From Hawksworthiomyces lignivorus (Eukaryota > Ascomycota > Sordariomycetes > Ophiostomatales > Ophiostomataceae): 64,000 nucleotides of DNA. The stretch spans positions 1 through 64,000 of the forward strand of contig NTMA01000063.1 in the NCBI GenBank assembly GCA_002917075.1, read 5' to 3'. The translations under genes and the position numbers were made by a program. Below the pieces are notes generated by a model. That model worked only from the letters and a program-made list of their open reading frames with translations, had not been told where the DNA came from and did no database searches. Each line of letters begins with the position of its first letter. Position 1 is the stretch's first letter. Below, piece by piece: positions 49,720 to 61,551 of this stretch.

Positions 49720-52548
49720 GTCGCGTAATGTTTTTTTATCCAGTGCATCTTGGCAGATCTTTTCCCTTCTTCGACTTGCTCTCTTCTCGGAACATCCTAC
49801 CGATAAGGATCTTCCACTCGGTTCTTTTGTCTACCCATGGTCTAGCCATAAACCCGTCTGCTCCGCATAACGGCGAGATAGATCAGTTTGCGGAGCACCC
49901 CCCCGTCGTCTTCAGCACGTACTGTGTACGAGTACTCCATGCTTTACGCGAAGTTTAGCGCATTGCTATAGGACGTCGATCATTATAGCCCATCACCCCC
50001 CTTCCCATCTCCTCTTTTGCACAGGAGAAAGCCGTCAGGTATCACATCTACCACAGCATCCTGGAAATTTGACGGATTCGTCACGGAGCGCCCGAGAGGC
50101 TCTTGTAGCCCAGTCTCTTTTTGGAGATCTCTCATTTTTCTTAGCTGACCTTGACCGGTACAAAAGATTGGCACTCCTCTTGTCGTATCTCAAATAGCAC
50201 ATTCGTACAACCTAGGCACACTACGAATACGACTAGTGTGGCTTTAGCAGCGAATGCTCGACAGGCCCATTCGCGCCTTTCACACAGCACTCTGTTCTAT
50301 GGGTTTCAAGAAACCCTTTGTGGCAGCCCAGGTCTCCCTTCGGCGCGAGCCACAGGGTCTTTGCCAATTTAGTGTTGTATGGGATGTTGCATCCTCTATG
50401 GAGCCCTACAACAGCATTCCCAGCCCTGAAATAAGACATCTCAAGTCTGTGGCTATTCTGACTTTCCTTGTTCGGCTTCATGCATACTCCAGCTGGTCAT
50501 ATGCGTGTTGCCGTCTCTTCGTGTTGCTCGCCTCTCGCATCAAGAGAACAGTGGGCCGCGAGTAGTAGTAGTAGTCGACTCCTTTGACCCTAGAAGCCTA
50601 TCGGCAAAGAGACAAATCGAAAACTCATCTATTCACGAACCGAATGGCAATGATATTTACGAGTAGCGTGACTAGGCGGGGACGAGAGAAGGGATTTGAA
50701 GAAACAAACACTCTGCCGCTACCCATCAAGTCAGAGACGTCATCTGATGGAATATGAGCGTCGGAGAGGACGGGCCTATTTTCGTGCATTTTCTATTTTC
50801 TGCCAAGAGACGCAGACATGTCCGTTTTGGTCTGGCGATCCTCTCGTTTTGGGGGCTCTTTGAGAGTGTTGGAGGCGGAGGGGGTGGTCACTGATCCACC
50901 CTGTCCTCTCGCGTATATATGTAGTGTGCTTCTTACAGCACAGCGATCATTTCGCCTACGTTTCCGAAAGCCCTGGTCCTAGAAGGCCATCAGAAGCCAA
51001 GCCGAAGCATTTTTCAGGACTTTTGCAAAGGGGGGATAGCAAGGCGCATGATGATCAGTGTCGTCCAAGACGAAAAGAGCAAGCTCGACAAAAATAGCAT
51101 TTGTCGCGATTGGCTTTGCTCTGTCTGCCCTCTGTTTGCCATCTACGCCTTGCAAAGGCTAGCTATCAAAATGTGCTTTACGGTATACATGGATATACAA
51201 GCGAGCACGACACGCACATGTTGCATTTCTATGCAGAGTTTACACACACCACCTCGAGAGGACGGCCCTACTTTGCGTGCCCCTCGAAGCACCTGTTAAA
51301 GCGAGTCTTGCCCTCTTAATACAGCTGTTATGACAGGAACGGGACAGGAACGGGACAGGCACTATACGGAGTACGGAGTCTATCTGCATGTATTTGCTCT
51401 GTCTTTTATTATTGGTATGGCGCGGTTAATATATTGCTAGGGCTGGTGTGGTCCGGTGCCGTCGGGTACCGTCGTCCTGGCTGACCATGGCCCGGCTAGA
51501 GCTCGTTGTGAAGCTCTCATTCACAGTCTCTCTTACTTTAAACCATTGCACGCACATGATTATGATTATTCCGAATTTTGATGCCGCGTTTAGTGCCAGC
51601 GCCCTTCTTAGTGTTCAAGGGCTCTAATGCTCTACAGCGTCCTGTCGCTTGGCAGGATTTGGTACCGTGCCCTGTCAGCCGGCTGGCGCCACGACCTACC
51701 GGAGCCGAAAGTAGCCAGACAGTGCAGATTTCGGAACAGGGACAAGAACAAGAGCAGGGCAATTTAAAATGTTCCTGGCGCACATCCAGTTCGTGTGGGT
51801 TTTCTTTCCTGGAGAAAATAAAGTAACGGTATGCTCAAGCCCTATTTTCCATATGAGTATAAAGAAAGACCAAAAAGAAACTGGAAATGTGAAAGGCGAA
51901 ACATGTGAGGAGCTGTTATTAAAAAAAAGAAACCAAAATTTCACGTTCAAATCATGCTTAATACCCTGGACATGCCTCATCGATTCGAGGCATTTTAAGC
52001 TTTGGCTGCTATGGAGTTGCCTGGGCGGGCCCGCGATTTTGTACCTCTGGTATTCTGTTTGCCTTAAAGTCAATGGTGTTACAGTGTTTCCTCCTGCTTC
52101 TCTAAGTAAATACGGTGATCGATGCGTGATTGAAGATTCGTGTGTACATATGATGCGAATGGGATTGTGTCTCAGCCCCAAAGAGTTCCCGTCATCCTGC
52201 GTATCTTGAATATGCACAGGTACACAAGGGCAGATACGCACATAGTTAAAAATGCGAGTACGTATCTTAACGGAGAAACTGTAGGTACACGTACCAAATG
52301 ATCGGCATCTTATTATGGGCTGTCTTGGGGAAGGGAAGGGGACAGCCCGATTCGTCCGACGGGAAGGGGGAGATTTCTTTGCTGCACGTAACAGAGAGGG
52401 AATATACGGAGGTAATAGCTATAGTCTCCACTATCTAGTATGGCTGGCCAAGCGGTGGTTTTCCTTTATTACCCTTTTTCCATTTTTCTTTTTTGAGATC
52501 TTTTCTTGTTATCATGGTCCTTGACTCTTGGGCGGAGCCAGACTTTGG

Positions 52549-52572
52549 CCAGCGCTGCCGCCAGCGCTGCCG
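52549..52572. repeat. Tandem 12-mer CCAGCGCTGCCG
   Basis: Two exact adjacent copies, each containing the palindrome AGCGCT. No gene overlaps. Confidence 0.85.
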
Positions 52573-54900
52573 TCTGTCCTCTATGCTCTCCACATTATTT
52601 TACAGACCTCTGACAGGGATCAGGGGTTGTCCGTAAGCGGGAGTCCGAGGTTAGAAACCAGGCCCGGAGCTCGAAACACATTAATATGACAGGGGTAGCG
52701 AGAAGCCAGGGTATGCTTTGCTGGCGCTCACTCTTTTTTCCTCTTGGTTGGAACATCATAATTCAGAATTCATACTGAAGAGCGAACGGTATATGCAACT
52801 CCACACTCGTGCTTTTTTATCTATGAGGAAAAATACGCATACATAGTTACGAGTATACTGTGAAAAGGAAAACAGACTAATCCAGATTGAATCCTTGTCG
52901 TCATGTCCGTTTCTTGTCATTCCAATTTTTGGGTCAGGCTGTTTGAGGCGTAAGCTACTGATCACAGCACATGAGTAGCACTCGTACGCCAGTACGAGAA
53001 CACCTAATCTATGCCAACCCTGTATCTGTTGGCTCTCCCAGCGCTTTGGTCTTGCTCTTCACGATGAATTGGCTCTATTTACGGCTGTGTCGCGTGGGAA
53101 AGGTATGGTGCTGCGAGACGACTGCTACATGCATTCACTGTCATGTATGCACATCTTCTCCTTTTCTTTTCTTCTTTTCCCGCTCCCCCGCGGCATTATA
53201 TATCACGGCAACAGAAAAAAAGCTAAGGAAATACACACTCCGCGCCCCTGCCTCGTTCTTTGTATCCTCTCCATTTTGCATTTCTGACATTATCACATTG
53301 TAAACGTATCAATTACTCAACAGCTCTTACATATGTCTTGTTCTCACTCTAAGAGCGTGACTTCGAGCGTGGAGTACAGCCCATTCCATTTGTGCGCCAT
53401 CCGGATGGCATGGCTGGCGTGGCTACTCCACACACACATACATACACTGCAACTTCGTTTGGCCTTTTCCCTAATATTATCATGCTCGGTCCCTGGTCTG
53501 GGTCCCGGTTCGGGGTTTGCGCACCTGGCCTTGTCTTTTCCCTTGAAGAGTGGAAACAATGAGTAAGTAGGCATAGACAAGGCGCACAGAGTACGAGCAG
53601 AGCAATGAGAAAAAAACGTGACAATGTTACTTTCGATTTGCGTCTGATACCGGCCACCAAGAATGTACATGTATGTAGTATTATGCACAGTACATTCAAC
53701 TTATGATTCCTACGCAGCTCTGGATCCATCTGGTGATGAGTTGCCGCCGTAGCCTGCGGAACACTCCGTTCTCCCTTCTCCTGCTGGCTTGCATTTCTTG
53801 AGAGCCCCCTGCCTTGTTTACTAACACCCTGGCTCTCTACTGCTTTCTGCTCTTCTGGCTCTTGTACATAGGTCTCTTTGCCCGTTCCTCGCATGAAAGA
53901 ATCTTTGCCCCCCCCCCCCCTCGGGTATGCAAAATTCAAAAAACTACACACCCTTTTTTGTCTCTGTTCACTTGCCTCCGGGTTATTTGCTCCGTTCACA
54001 TTCTCTTGGCGGTAGACTCTGCATTGTCTGTAATATTTTTCTACCTAGAAACTAGCGGCTGCAAGTTCACGTACAGCTGTTGTCAACGGAGCAATATCTC
54101 TCTTCTTCTCGCCTGGGACATCTATTTTGCCTCCTGCCAATACGCTGTATGTCTGTGAGAACTGTTGTGATACCGGCTAGCCGGGCTGCGCAAGAGAGAT
54201 ATAGTCAGATGAGCCACTGCAGACTGGGAAACAAGGTTGGTCCACAGATGCTACGGTTAGAGTACGTATTAGTGATTCTTTAACAGCCTCAACCCACACC
54301 CTCCCATCATTGAACTGGATACGAACTTGCGTTAGCTCCTTTTCACTACTGCAGCTTTGCTCAGTTCTGTATTTCTGCAGTACTAGGCTGATGTCTCCCA
54401 CGCCCTCAAAGACACCCAGTTGCCACCCCATTGTCACCTTTTGCTATTCTTTATTCGTGAGATTCCTTTTTCACTGCCTCTAAACGGAATACAGTGTCTG
54501 GAACCCATTGGACCACCCTGCTTCCCTGTTGTTTATCTGCGGAGAATGACACAAGAAGAAGAGTGTGCATGACGTTGCACCAGAAGGGGCAGCTAGAAAT
54601 TCTTCCATCATTTTTTCGGGTTCTTTTCCCAATTCCTCCCTAAGCTCTCTCTTTGCCGCTCGTTTATTCTGCTTACACTACCTCCATATTTACCATTGCC
54701 CAATATTCTCCTTACAAGATAGCAAAAGCTCAACTCTGGGAAAAAGGACTTTTCTATACCTCTCCTCTTCTTGTTTGCATTTTCTGACAGTCCTCTATCC
54801 CATCTCCTGATTCTAACCCTTTCTCCCCTCGGCCACTTTGACTTTTTGTGCTGTGCCTTTGTTTCTTTTCCATTCTGTCTTACCCACCCACCGTCGTTTC

Positions 54901-56092
54901 GTTGTCTCTAGTTAATTTTTTTTTTTTTTGCCCATTTCCATTTTTATATTCTTAAACCCCAAATCCTCTGACCAGATAAAGAGTAAAAACGGTGTGGACT
55001 TGAAACATTACTGTCTGCCAGCCCTGATCGACAAACACCTGTGGTGCTGGCCCGCATCAAACCAGCCAAAGCAAAATCAGGTAGGGGGAGGGGTGTGAAA
55101 AGAGTCCTTAAAACAAAACATTGAAAAAAAAAGGTACCAAAATAGAGAGCAGCATCATTAAAAGGATCGAACAAGGCGATCAGCCGGGACGCCGTGAGAG
55201 AAACATTACCAGACTGAAGAAGATCTGGCGAGAGGCCAGGATCAGGGGGGAGGGCTGCCAACCGAAAGGAAGAGACCAGTGGGAGATCGAGAGAGCAGAA
55301 AATAGAAGCAGGTGCGGCAAGGAAGAGCATGCCGAAAGGCCTGTCGGCAATCCTTTATACATCAAGGCCCTTCCCCGAAAATCAGAGGAGCAAGTGGAGA
55401 GACGACAGACGACAGGACAAAAGAAAAAAAAGCAAAGACAGAAGAGACAGAAGAGACCACGAGATGCAAAAAAGATGCCTGGCGCAGAGATGAAAATAAT
55501 GCAGAAGACACAGACCGAACACTAAAAGGAAAAGAAAAAGCCACAGACAAGATAGCCACCCCTCTCTCAAGAATACTACCATTCTCTGCAAGTCTTCGAC
55601 ACAGACCTGGCATCCTCACTCTATATTCCGAAGACCGATTGGGGAAGTCAGAGGAGAAGCCCTTCCGTGTTGGCAAACACCAAGAGGACACGGCGAGAGA
55701 CTAAAACGCCATCAAAGCAAGCAGCATACCACAGACAGCATATCGCATCGTGCGAGAGGTGCGAAGACAATTCATACCAGTCCACAGAAAAATACCCAGG
55801 AGAAGCTGTGCCATCCCCATCTGCATCTGCATCTGAATCATCAGCATACCCGCCAAGGTCGGTGCTTAGTATCTTGATCTCCTTATATCGAAGCCGTCAT
55901 TATCTTGCCGGCTCTAGAAACGGGCTCGACCTCGCTTGTTTACCGCCTTGTTTTTGCTTTGTCTCTCTTTACACTTAATACCCCTATACTATTATTTCTC
56001 AACGGTTTCTTTCCCACATACTTCCACTTTACATCTACCAACCCCCCCTTCACCATAACGACTGTCTCTCTTCCTGATTTTTTCTGTTCCCC
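54901..56092 (+). promoter_or_regulatory. Promoter and probable long leader of the Zn2Cys6 gene
   Basis: Immediately upstream of the transcription factor ATG. The strand composition flips: pyrimidine-rich up to about 54950, purine-rich (A/G) from about 55100 to 55550, and CT-rich again in the last 150 bases before the ATG. Several upstream ATGs are present (e.g. 55473, 55491), so a transcript starting here would carry uORFs. The apparent frames begin with non-ATG codons and are not gene-like. Confidence 0.45.
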
Positions 56093-59000
56093 ATGATGGC
56101 GACTTCGTTGCACAACTCTTACCCTCGTTCTCCCAACCCCTCCACGCGGTCTTACGCCTCGTCATCCGCCTCATCATCTGCATCTCCAAAACTGCCAGCT
56201 TTGAACGGTCAGTTTCTTGGACACAGCAGTTTAATAAATGCAAGTACAAGCGCAAGGACGAATGTGCCAACAGCAGCAGTGCCATCAGCAACGACAGCAA
56301 CTGCAGCGTCGTCGTCTGTTTCGGTTCTACATCACACAGGCAGCTTACTTCCCAGCTTACCGCCTCTGCACGAGTATAGTCCGTTGGAGGCGCCCTCAAA
56401 CCAGAGACAAGAGTTTGGCCAACATCATTCGTACTCATCATCATACTCTCATCACACTTCTCCGTATCTGCAGCACAGCAGCTACCACAGCCGCGGCCAC
56501 CGTTTCCAGCCGTATCCCTCGGCCCTCGAAGGCTCGACCATGGGGAGCCGGGGTAAGTCGCTACCACCTAGCGACGACTCGCTCGCCAGCACCCCGGGAC
56601 AAGGATATATCGCGCTTCCGCCCCTGCACCATGCCGGAGGTGCTGGTGCTGGCGGCATCACGTCTACCAGCAGTGCGGGTCCGTCGTCGTCCATACCCAT
56701 GAACGCCATCCACGGATCGTCCCTCCATGGGTCCGCAGGGGGGTCTGCCAATGTGTCATCTGTGGCTTCGACGCCGGCCTCCTCCTCATCTATACCCGTT
56801 ACACACCCATCCTTAGCTACAGCCAGCGCCGTCGCCGCCGCCGCAGCCGCCGCCGCAGCGGCTCAGCAACAGCAGCATGTCCAGAAGCGGGCTTACAGGC
56901 AACGGCGAAAGGATCCCAGCTGCGACGCTTGCCGTGAACGAAAAGTCAAGTGCGACGCCACGGAGACGACGAGCTGCTCCGAGTGCTCCAACCGCCAGGT
57001 TAAGTGCCAGTTCACCAAGGAGACCAATCGGCGGATGTCGTCGATCAAGCAGATGCAGGACCTAGAGCGGCAGCTGGACCGGGTGCGGCGAGAAAACAGC
57101 GGCCTGCGGCGGATGCTGCACGACAAAGATCCGAGCGCAGCCGAGCCGCCAAAATGGGCTCTCTCAGGCGACGAAGGGTATGCGGAGAGCAGCGGCTACC
57201 ACCATTCGAGTCGGACAAGCGGCGGCGTGGACCAGCTGGAACTGGACACGGACAACCTCATGGGTGCCGACCAACAGCAACTCGCGCCCTTCCACATCCC
57301 AGAGATCGGGTCGAATCCTCGGCGGCGGCATCGACGCTCTGCCTGCCGGTCGACAGGAGCAGCCCTGCTCGATCTAGGCCGGGCGCGAGCCAATATCCGC
57401 AGCTTTGCCAAGGGCCTCTGGAAGCCGCCAGCTCCATTCAACCAAGTTTCATCTCCGACGACGACATCCACGAGCCCGGCACAAACCCCTCGAACTGTCC
57501 CTGACCTTCCTCCTCGCTCCACCGCTGATGCCCTGCTTCACGCGTACTACGCCTCTGTCCACACCATGCTGCCGATGATCCACTGGCCAACCTTTCAGCG
57601 CCAGATTGATCAGCTGTACGCAGCCGCTGCGCAGACTGCTGGTGCCGAGACCAGCAGACCACCTTTGCCAGCACCGCAGCTTCCGCCCCTACCGCCCCCG
57701 TCGTTCATCGCGCTATTTTTTGCCGTGCTCGCCGTCGGCGGTCTGTTTTGCAACTACTTCATCGAGCCGTCTTCTGTGCCGCCCACCTTCGCTGCCAACG
57801 ATCTAGCTGAAGCTGCCCGATCCCTCATCGATCCTTGGTCCATGAGCGGTGGCAACAGAGACGCCCCCGCGTTGGATGACGTCCGCACGCTGCTCCTTTT
57901 GGTCATGTTCTTGAACGAGAGCAACCTCAAGTCAGCCGCGTGGACTTGGCTGGGCTGTGCTGTGCGCATGGCCCAGGATCTGGGGCTGTACATTGAGCCA
58001 GAGCCGTCATTTGCGCACGGCGGGTTTGGGCCTCTCGAGGCCGAGATGCGCCGCCGCGTCTGGTGGACCTTGTATGTCTTGGACCGGAGTCTCGCAGTAG
58101 AGCTCGGCCGCCCCATGCTGATCAACGACGACGACTGCGATGTGGCTCTTCCTGCTGTGGTCGACGACCACTACCTCACTGACGACGTCCCCGGAGGCAT
58201 TGGCGCCATCCCTGCCGGTGCCGAACCGCTCACCCAATCGATGGTAGCCGTTCTTCATGTCGTGCGTTCATATACAGCACTTGGCCGGTTGTTGTCGACT
58301 GCTCCCTCCTTCTCGTTTTCCCCGTCATCCTTTTTGTCCGGCCGGCACATCTCTTCTTCGCCGTCTTCAGGACAATCACCCGCGTCGACCATGGCTGTGG
58401 ATGTGGCCCTTGCGGCAGCGACCGGTACGAGCACCATTCCGCCTACGCACCTGGCCACCTTCGACCAGCACTTTGCCAACTGCATGCGTGTCTTTCCAGC
58501 CGCGTGCGACCCATCCAGTCATCCGCACCCAAGCGACCAGGATGGTCCGGTTCTGTCAGCCCATCTCCTCAGCCCTCTCGTTTACCTGCTCCACGCCCGC
58601 CTCCTTCTGCACCGCCACAACCTGGCGCCGACGTTGTCGGCAACGGCATCATCCACTCAGATCCCTGTGCATGCGCACTTGGCGGCTGCATCGTCGTCTT
58701 CGGCGGCCTCCCTGCAGGCCCGCCTCAGCGCTATCGAGCAGTGCACGCACACTGCTCTCGAGACGGCGACTGTCGTCAGCCGCGCCAGCCTCGACGAGCT
58801 TGCTAGCGGCGCGGGCGCCACCGCGCTAGTCGCCGCACATCTGATGCGATGCACGCTGTTCCTGCTGCTGGCGGGCCACGTGGACGCGGCGGCGGCGCTG
58901 GTGCGTGCGCTGGCCGCCGTCGCCGTCGTGCGCCGCGAGGTGGCCGTGCCCTGCGGGCGCTATGTTGCTTTCTTCACGTCGTGCCTGGCCTTTAAGCGTG

Positions 59001-59685
59001 CCGAGTACGCGGCGCACCTGGCTCGCTCTGCCACGCCGCCGCCGCTGGCGCCGCAGCTCTTCGCCCGCGGCAGCCACCCCCCGCTGCACTACCAGCACCA
59101 CCAGCACCAGCTGTCGCAGCCGCAGCTCCTCCAGTCCCCACCCTCGCAGGCGCCGGCGGCAGCCGCGCCAGCTCCGTCGCAGCTGTATGACGCCCTCGTG
59201 CGCGATGAAGAGCTGCTCGTCTACGTCAGTGCCGACATGCAGGCGGCGCCCGAAGGCGCCTGGGTCTGGGACGGCGAGGTTGTCGCACCGGGCGGTGCCC
59301 AGGCCGCAGCAGCCGCTGCTGCCAGCACCACCAGCAGCAGCAGCAGCAACAGCGGCAAGGACAACCTGCTGGCACGCCTCGAATCACGCATGGGCCTCTC
59401 CGAGGAGGAGAGCCTCGACTGGGGCGGCTGGGAGCGGCTGGAGAGCCGGGTGCGCAACCTGGCGTCGTCAGGCGGCCCATCGACGCCGAATCCCACCATC
59501 GCGGTTGGAGGTAGTTCAGCAGCAGCAGCAGCGGCGGCGGCGGGTCCGCCGCCCCTAACGTCATACTCGACGGCCACTGTGACCACAACAGGGACGACCA
59601 GCCCCGTGACGCACTACACACACCAGCCGCTGCCGCTGACATCACCGTACCGGTCGTCGCAGCAACTGCCAGGGCAGCAACCAGG

Positions 59686-59739
<54 letters not shown>

Positions 59740-60040
59740 GGTACCGCCGCCACAGTCGGCGCTACCGCCGTTGTTATACGGCGTCGACCGGGTCAAGATG
59801 GAGTACCAGCAGCAGCAGCAGCTGGCGCAACAAGGGTCGCCATATCCAGCTCACCAGCAACTACCGACGGGAGATGCATACTGCTCACAACCGTACCAAC
59901 AACAGCATGATGCGGCAGCCCCCCCTTCGGCTGTGGACGGCAGCGGCCGGGAGACGCCGGGCTCGCTTCGAATAGACCGCCCTGTGGGGGTGAACAAGTC
60001 CAAGAGTCATGAGCGGATCAGCATTGCCAATATTATTTAA
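56093..60040 (+). CDS. Zn2Cys6 fungal-specific transcription factor with polyQ
   Basis: Intronless, 1315 residues, ATG at 56093 (a second ATG follows at once), TAA at 60038-60040. The binuclear zinc cluster has cysteines at 277, 280, 287, 295, 298 and 305 (CDACRERKVKCD, then CSECSNRQVKC), followed by a linker and coiled coil (SSIKQMQDLERQLDRVRREN, about 314-344) for dimerisation. The fungal middle homology region covers roughly residues 475-800 (HTMLPMIHWPTF, EMRRRVWWTLYVLDRSL, GRPMLINDDDCD). Low-complexity Ser, Ala, His and Pro tracts precede the zinc finger, and the C-terminal 250 residues carry Q runs, including about 18 Q encoded by 59687-59740. Nuclear DNA-binding regulator; target pathway unknown, no named orthologue recognised. 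A 12.9 kb upstream gene-free block is consistent with complex regulation. Confidence 0.9.
59687..59740 (+). repeat. CAG/CAA trinucleotide repeat coding polyQ
   Basis: Eighteen in-frame glutamine codons, first pure CAG, then a run of CAA, ending in CAG. This block structure suggests expansion of two neighbouring codon types. Confidence 0.9.
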
Positions 60041-61231
60041 TTGTTTAAGGGGATCATATTGGAGACCCCTCTTAATCTTTTATATTCATTTTTAATTTGA
60101 CGCTTTGGTGAACTTTAAGCCACCGATAACGAACAATTCTAGCGTGTCTTTCTGCCTGTTCTGTTTTCTCTATTTTTCTGTTTTTGTTTCTATTTCGAGC
60201 GTTTCTGTTTTGGCCCTGCTTTTTCTAGCTAAATTCTCTACGTCCGTCATGATGGTTATAAAATTAAAATAGGTACTAAAAAGGGGGAGGCATTTTATGC
60301 TTATCTATTCATCTGAGCATGCTATTTTTCCTTTAGTAGTTTCTAGATATGTGGTTCCAAGACGCAAGCAACTGTTATATTCAGCTAGTTTATATTTCTT
60401 TATTGCAATATGAGAGCTGAGCCACCGCAATCTTCTAAGATTAGAATAAGTGATACTTTGATATATCCTTTGGTATATCTTATTCTGGAGGGGGGCTAGT
60501 CCTCAGTTCCACGTCATGAAAGGTAAAATGTAATAATATCTGTTTATATTCTCTCTGGCGATCAATCATTGATTTGCATAGCATTCGCCTGGGATCAAAC
60601 AATGAGCGCAGGGCCAACTAGAACGAGAAGCGAAGAAATCAAAGCAAAAAGCAATCCCAAGTTATTTATCGTAGCAACGCAGTGTATGTTTAATGAGCAC
60701 ACTGGAAGAAGGACAATTCGCGGAAAAGAGCAAACAATTCAAAACAGAAGACAAATCCCATTCCCTTTGCTGAATACTTTTCTCCGAACTGCACAAAGTG
60801 AATAAGACATAGAAGCCATAGATGGACGTCAAACAATGTAAAAAAGCACCACACAACTGAAGAATCGAGACAACCCGTCCGCGTTTACTGTCCGTCTTCG
60901 CTTCCCCTTCACTTTAAGACTGCGTGAATGAAAACATCGCCAAATAGAAACATGCTAAAAGTTTTAAAAGTCCTTCTCTTTTCGTCTCTCCGCCTGAAAA
61001 AGCACACAAACCGAAAATCAGAAGGCTGCCATAGGGGTATTAGAATAACCAGACGGAAAAATGGAACAAGGTTAATGACAACAGAAGAAAAAAGGGATAA
61101 AAATGCAAGAAAAAAGAGAGAAGAAGTCATAAAAAGACAAAAACACCCCTGCCACACCTGTTGTCGACTGCGCCGATTTTTGATATAGTAATCCGTCCCG
61201 CCCACCGGCCAAACACGACAATGAAGACCAG

Positions 61232-61262
<31 letters not shown>

Positions 61263-61347
61263 AAATAAACGCAGTCCTGGTTCTGGAAAATCAGGACTCC
61301 CGCCACCATTCTTGGCCTTCCCAGTACTGATCCAAGAAAGCGCCGAC
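60041..61347. other. Convergent intergenic region
   Basis: 1.3 kb AT-rich DNA between the converging Zn2Cys6 and Q-rich genes. It contains an uninterrupted run of 30 A at 61232-61261. No gene is supported. Confidence 0.6.
61232..61261. repeat. A30 homopolymer
   Basis: Thirty consecutive A on the plus strand, about 90 bp beyond the second stop of the Q-rich gene (poly-T in that gene's sense). Confidence 0.95.
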
Positions 61348-61551
61348 CTAAGAGTCGCTCTCGGCGTCGGCTGGGTCTCGCTGCCGCGCGTCCGGCTGGA
61401 GCTCTTCTTGCTTCACCAGCTGCTCCTGATCTTCTGACTCCTGCTCTCTTGACTCCTGCTTTATACGTGCTCCTGGAGTCCGCGGCTCCTCTGGCTGCTC
61501 GAGTGGCTCCGGCTCCTCTGGTGGCTCCGGTTTTGTCTCGGGGCTGGCGTC
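61348..61551 (-). other. 67-codon in-frame extension after the TAG stop
   Basis: Directly after the TAG at 61554-61552 the same frame runs 67 codons (DASPETKPEPPEEPEPLEQ at its start, KQEELQPDARQRDPADAE towards the end) to another TAG at 61350-61348. Composition is acidic, P/E/Q-rich and GC-rich, like a protein tail and unlike the AT-rich intergenic DNA that begins just beyond it. Restoring the TAG to CAG by one transition would fuse it to the upstream Q-rich frame. It may be translated through RNA editing, readthrough or splicing, or be a fresh truncation. Confidence 0.6.

Larger units (their letters stand above)
49001..54900. other. Gene-free block, middle part
   Basis: Mixed-composition intergenic DNA with simple repeats: (TC)16 at 49685-49716, (TAG)n near 50565-50576, GGACAGGAACG units near 51332-51359, CCAGCGCTGCCG twice at 52549-52572 and a C run near 53909-53922. 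Frames of 146 codons (51769-52209, plus) and 216 codons (53349-53999, minus) exist but match nothing and lack gene-like features. The right end becomes strongly pyrimidine-rich on the plus strand. Confidence 0.5.

Noticed and set aside
51696..52241. Overlapping sense (146 codons) and antisense (181 codons) frames in the gene-free block
   Set aside because: No family resemblance; the antisense one starts with GTG. Chance absence of stops in both strands is plausible at this length.
53349..53999. 216-codon minus-strand frame
   Set aside because: No recognisable domain and overlaps simple-sequence DNA (C run). I cannot support it as a gene without transcripts.
55121..55704. Lys/Arg/Glu-rich frames before the Zn2Cys6 gene
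   Set aside because: They begin at TTG or GTG and reflect the purine-rich strand rather than a protein.
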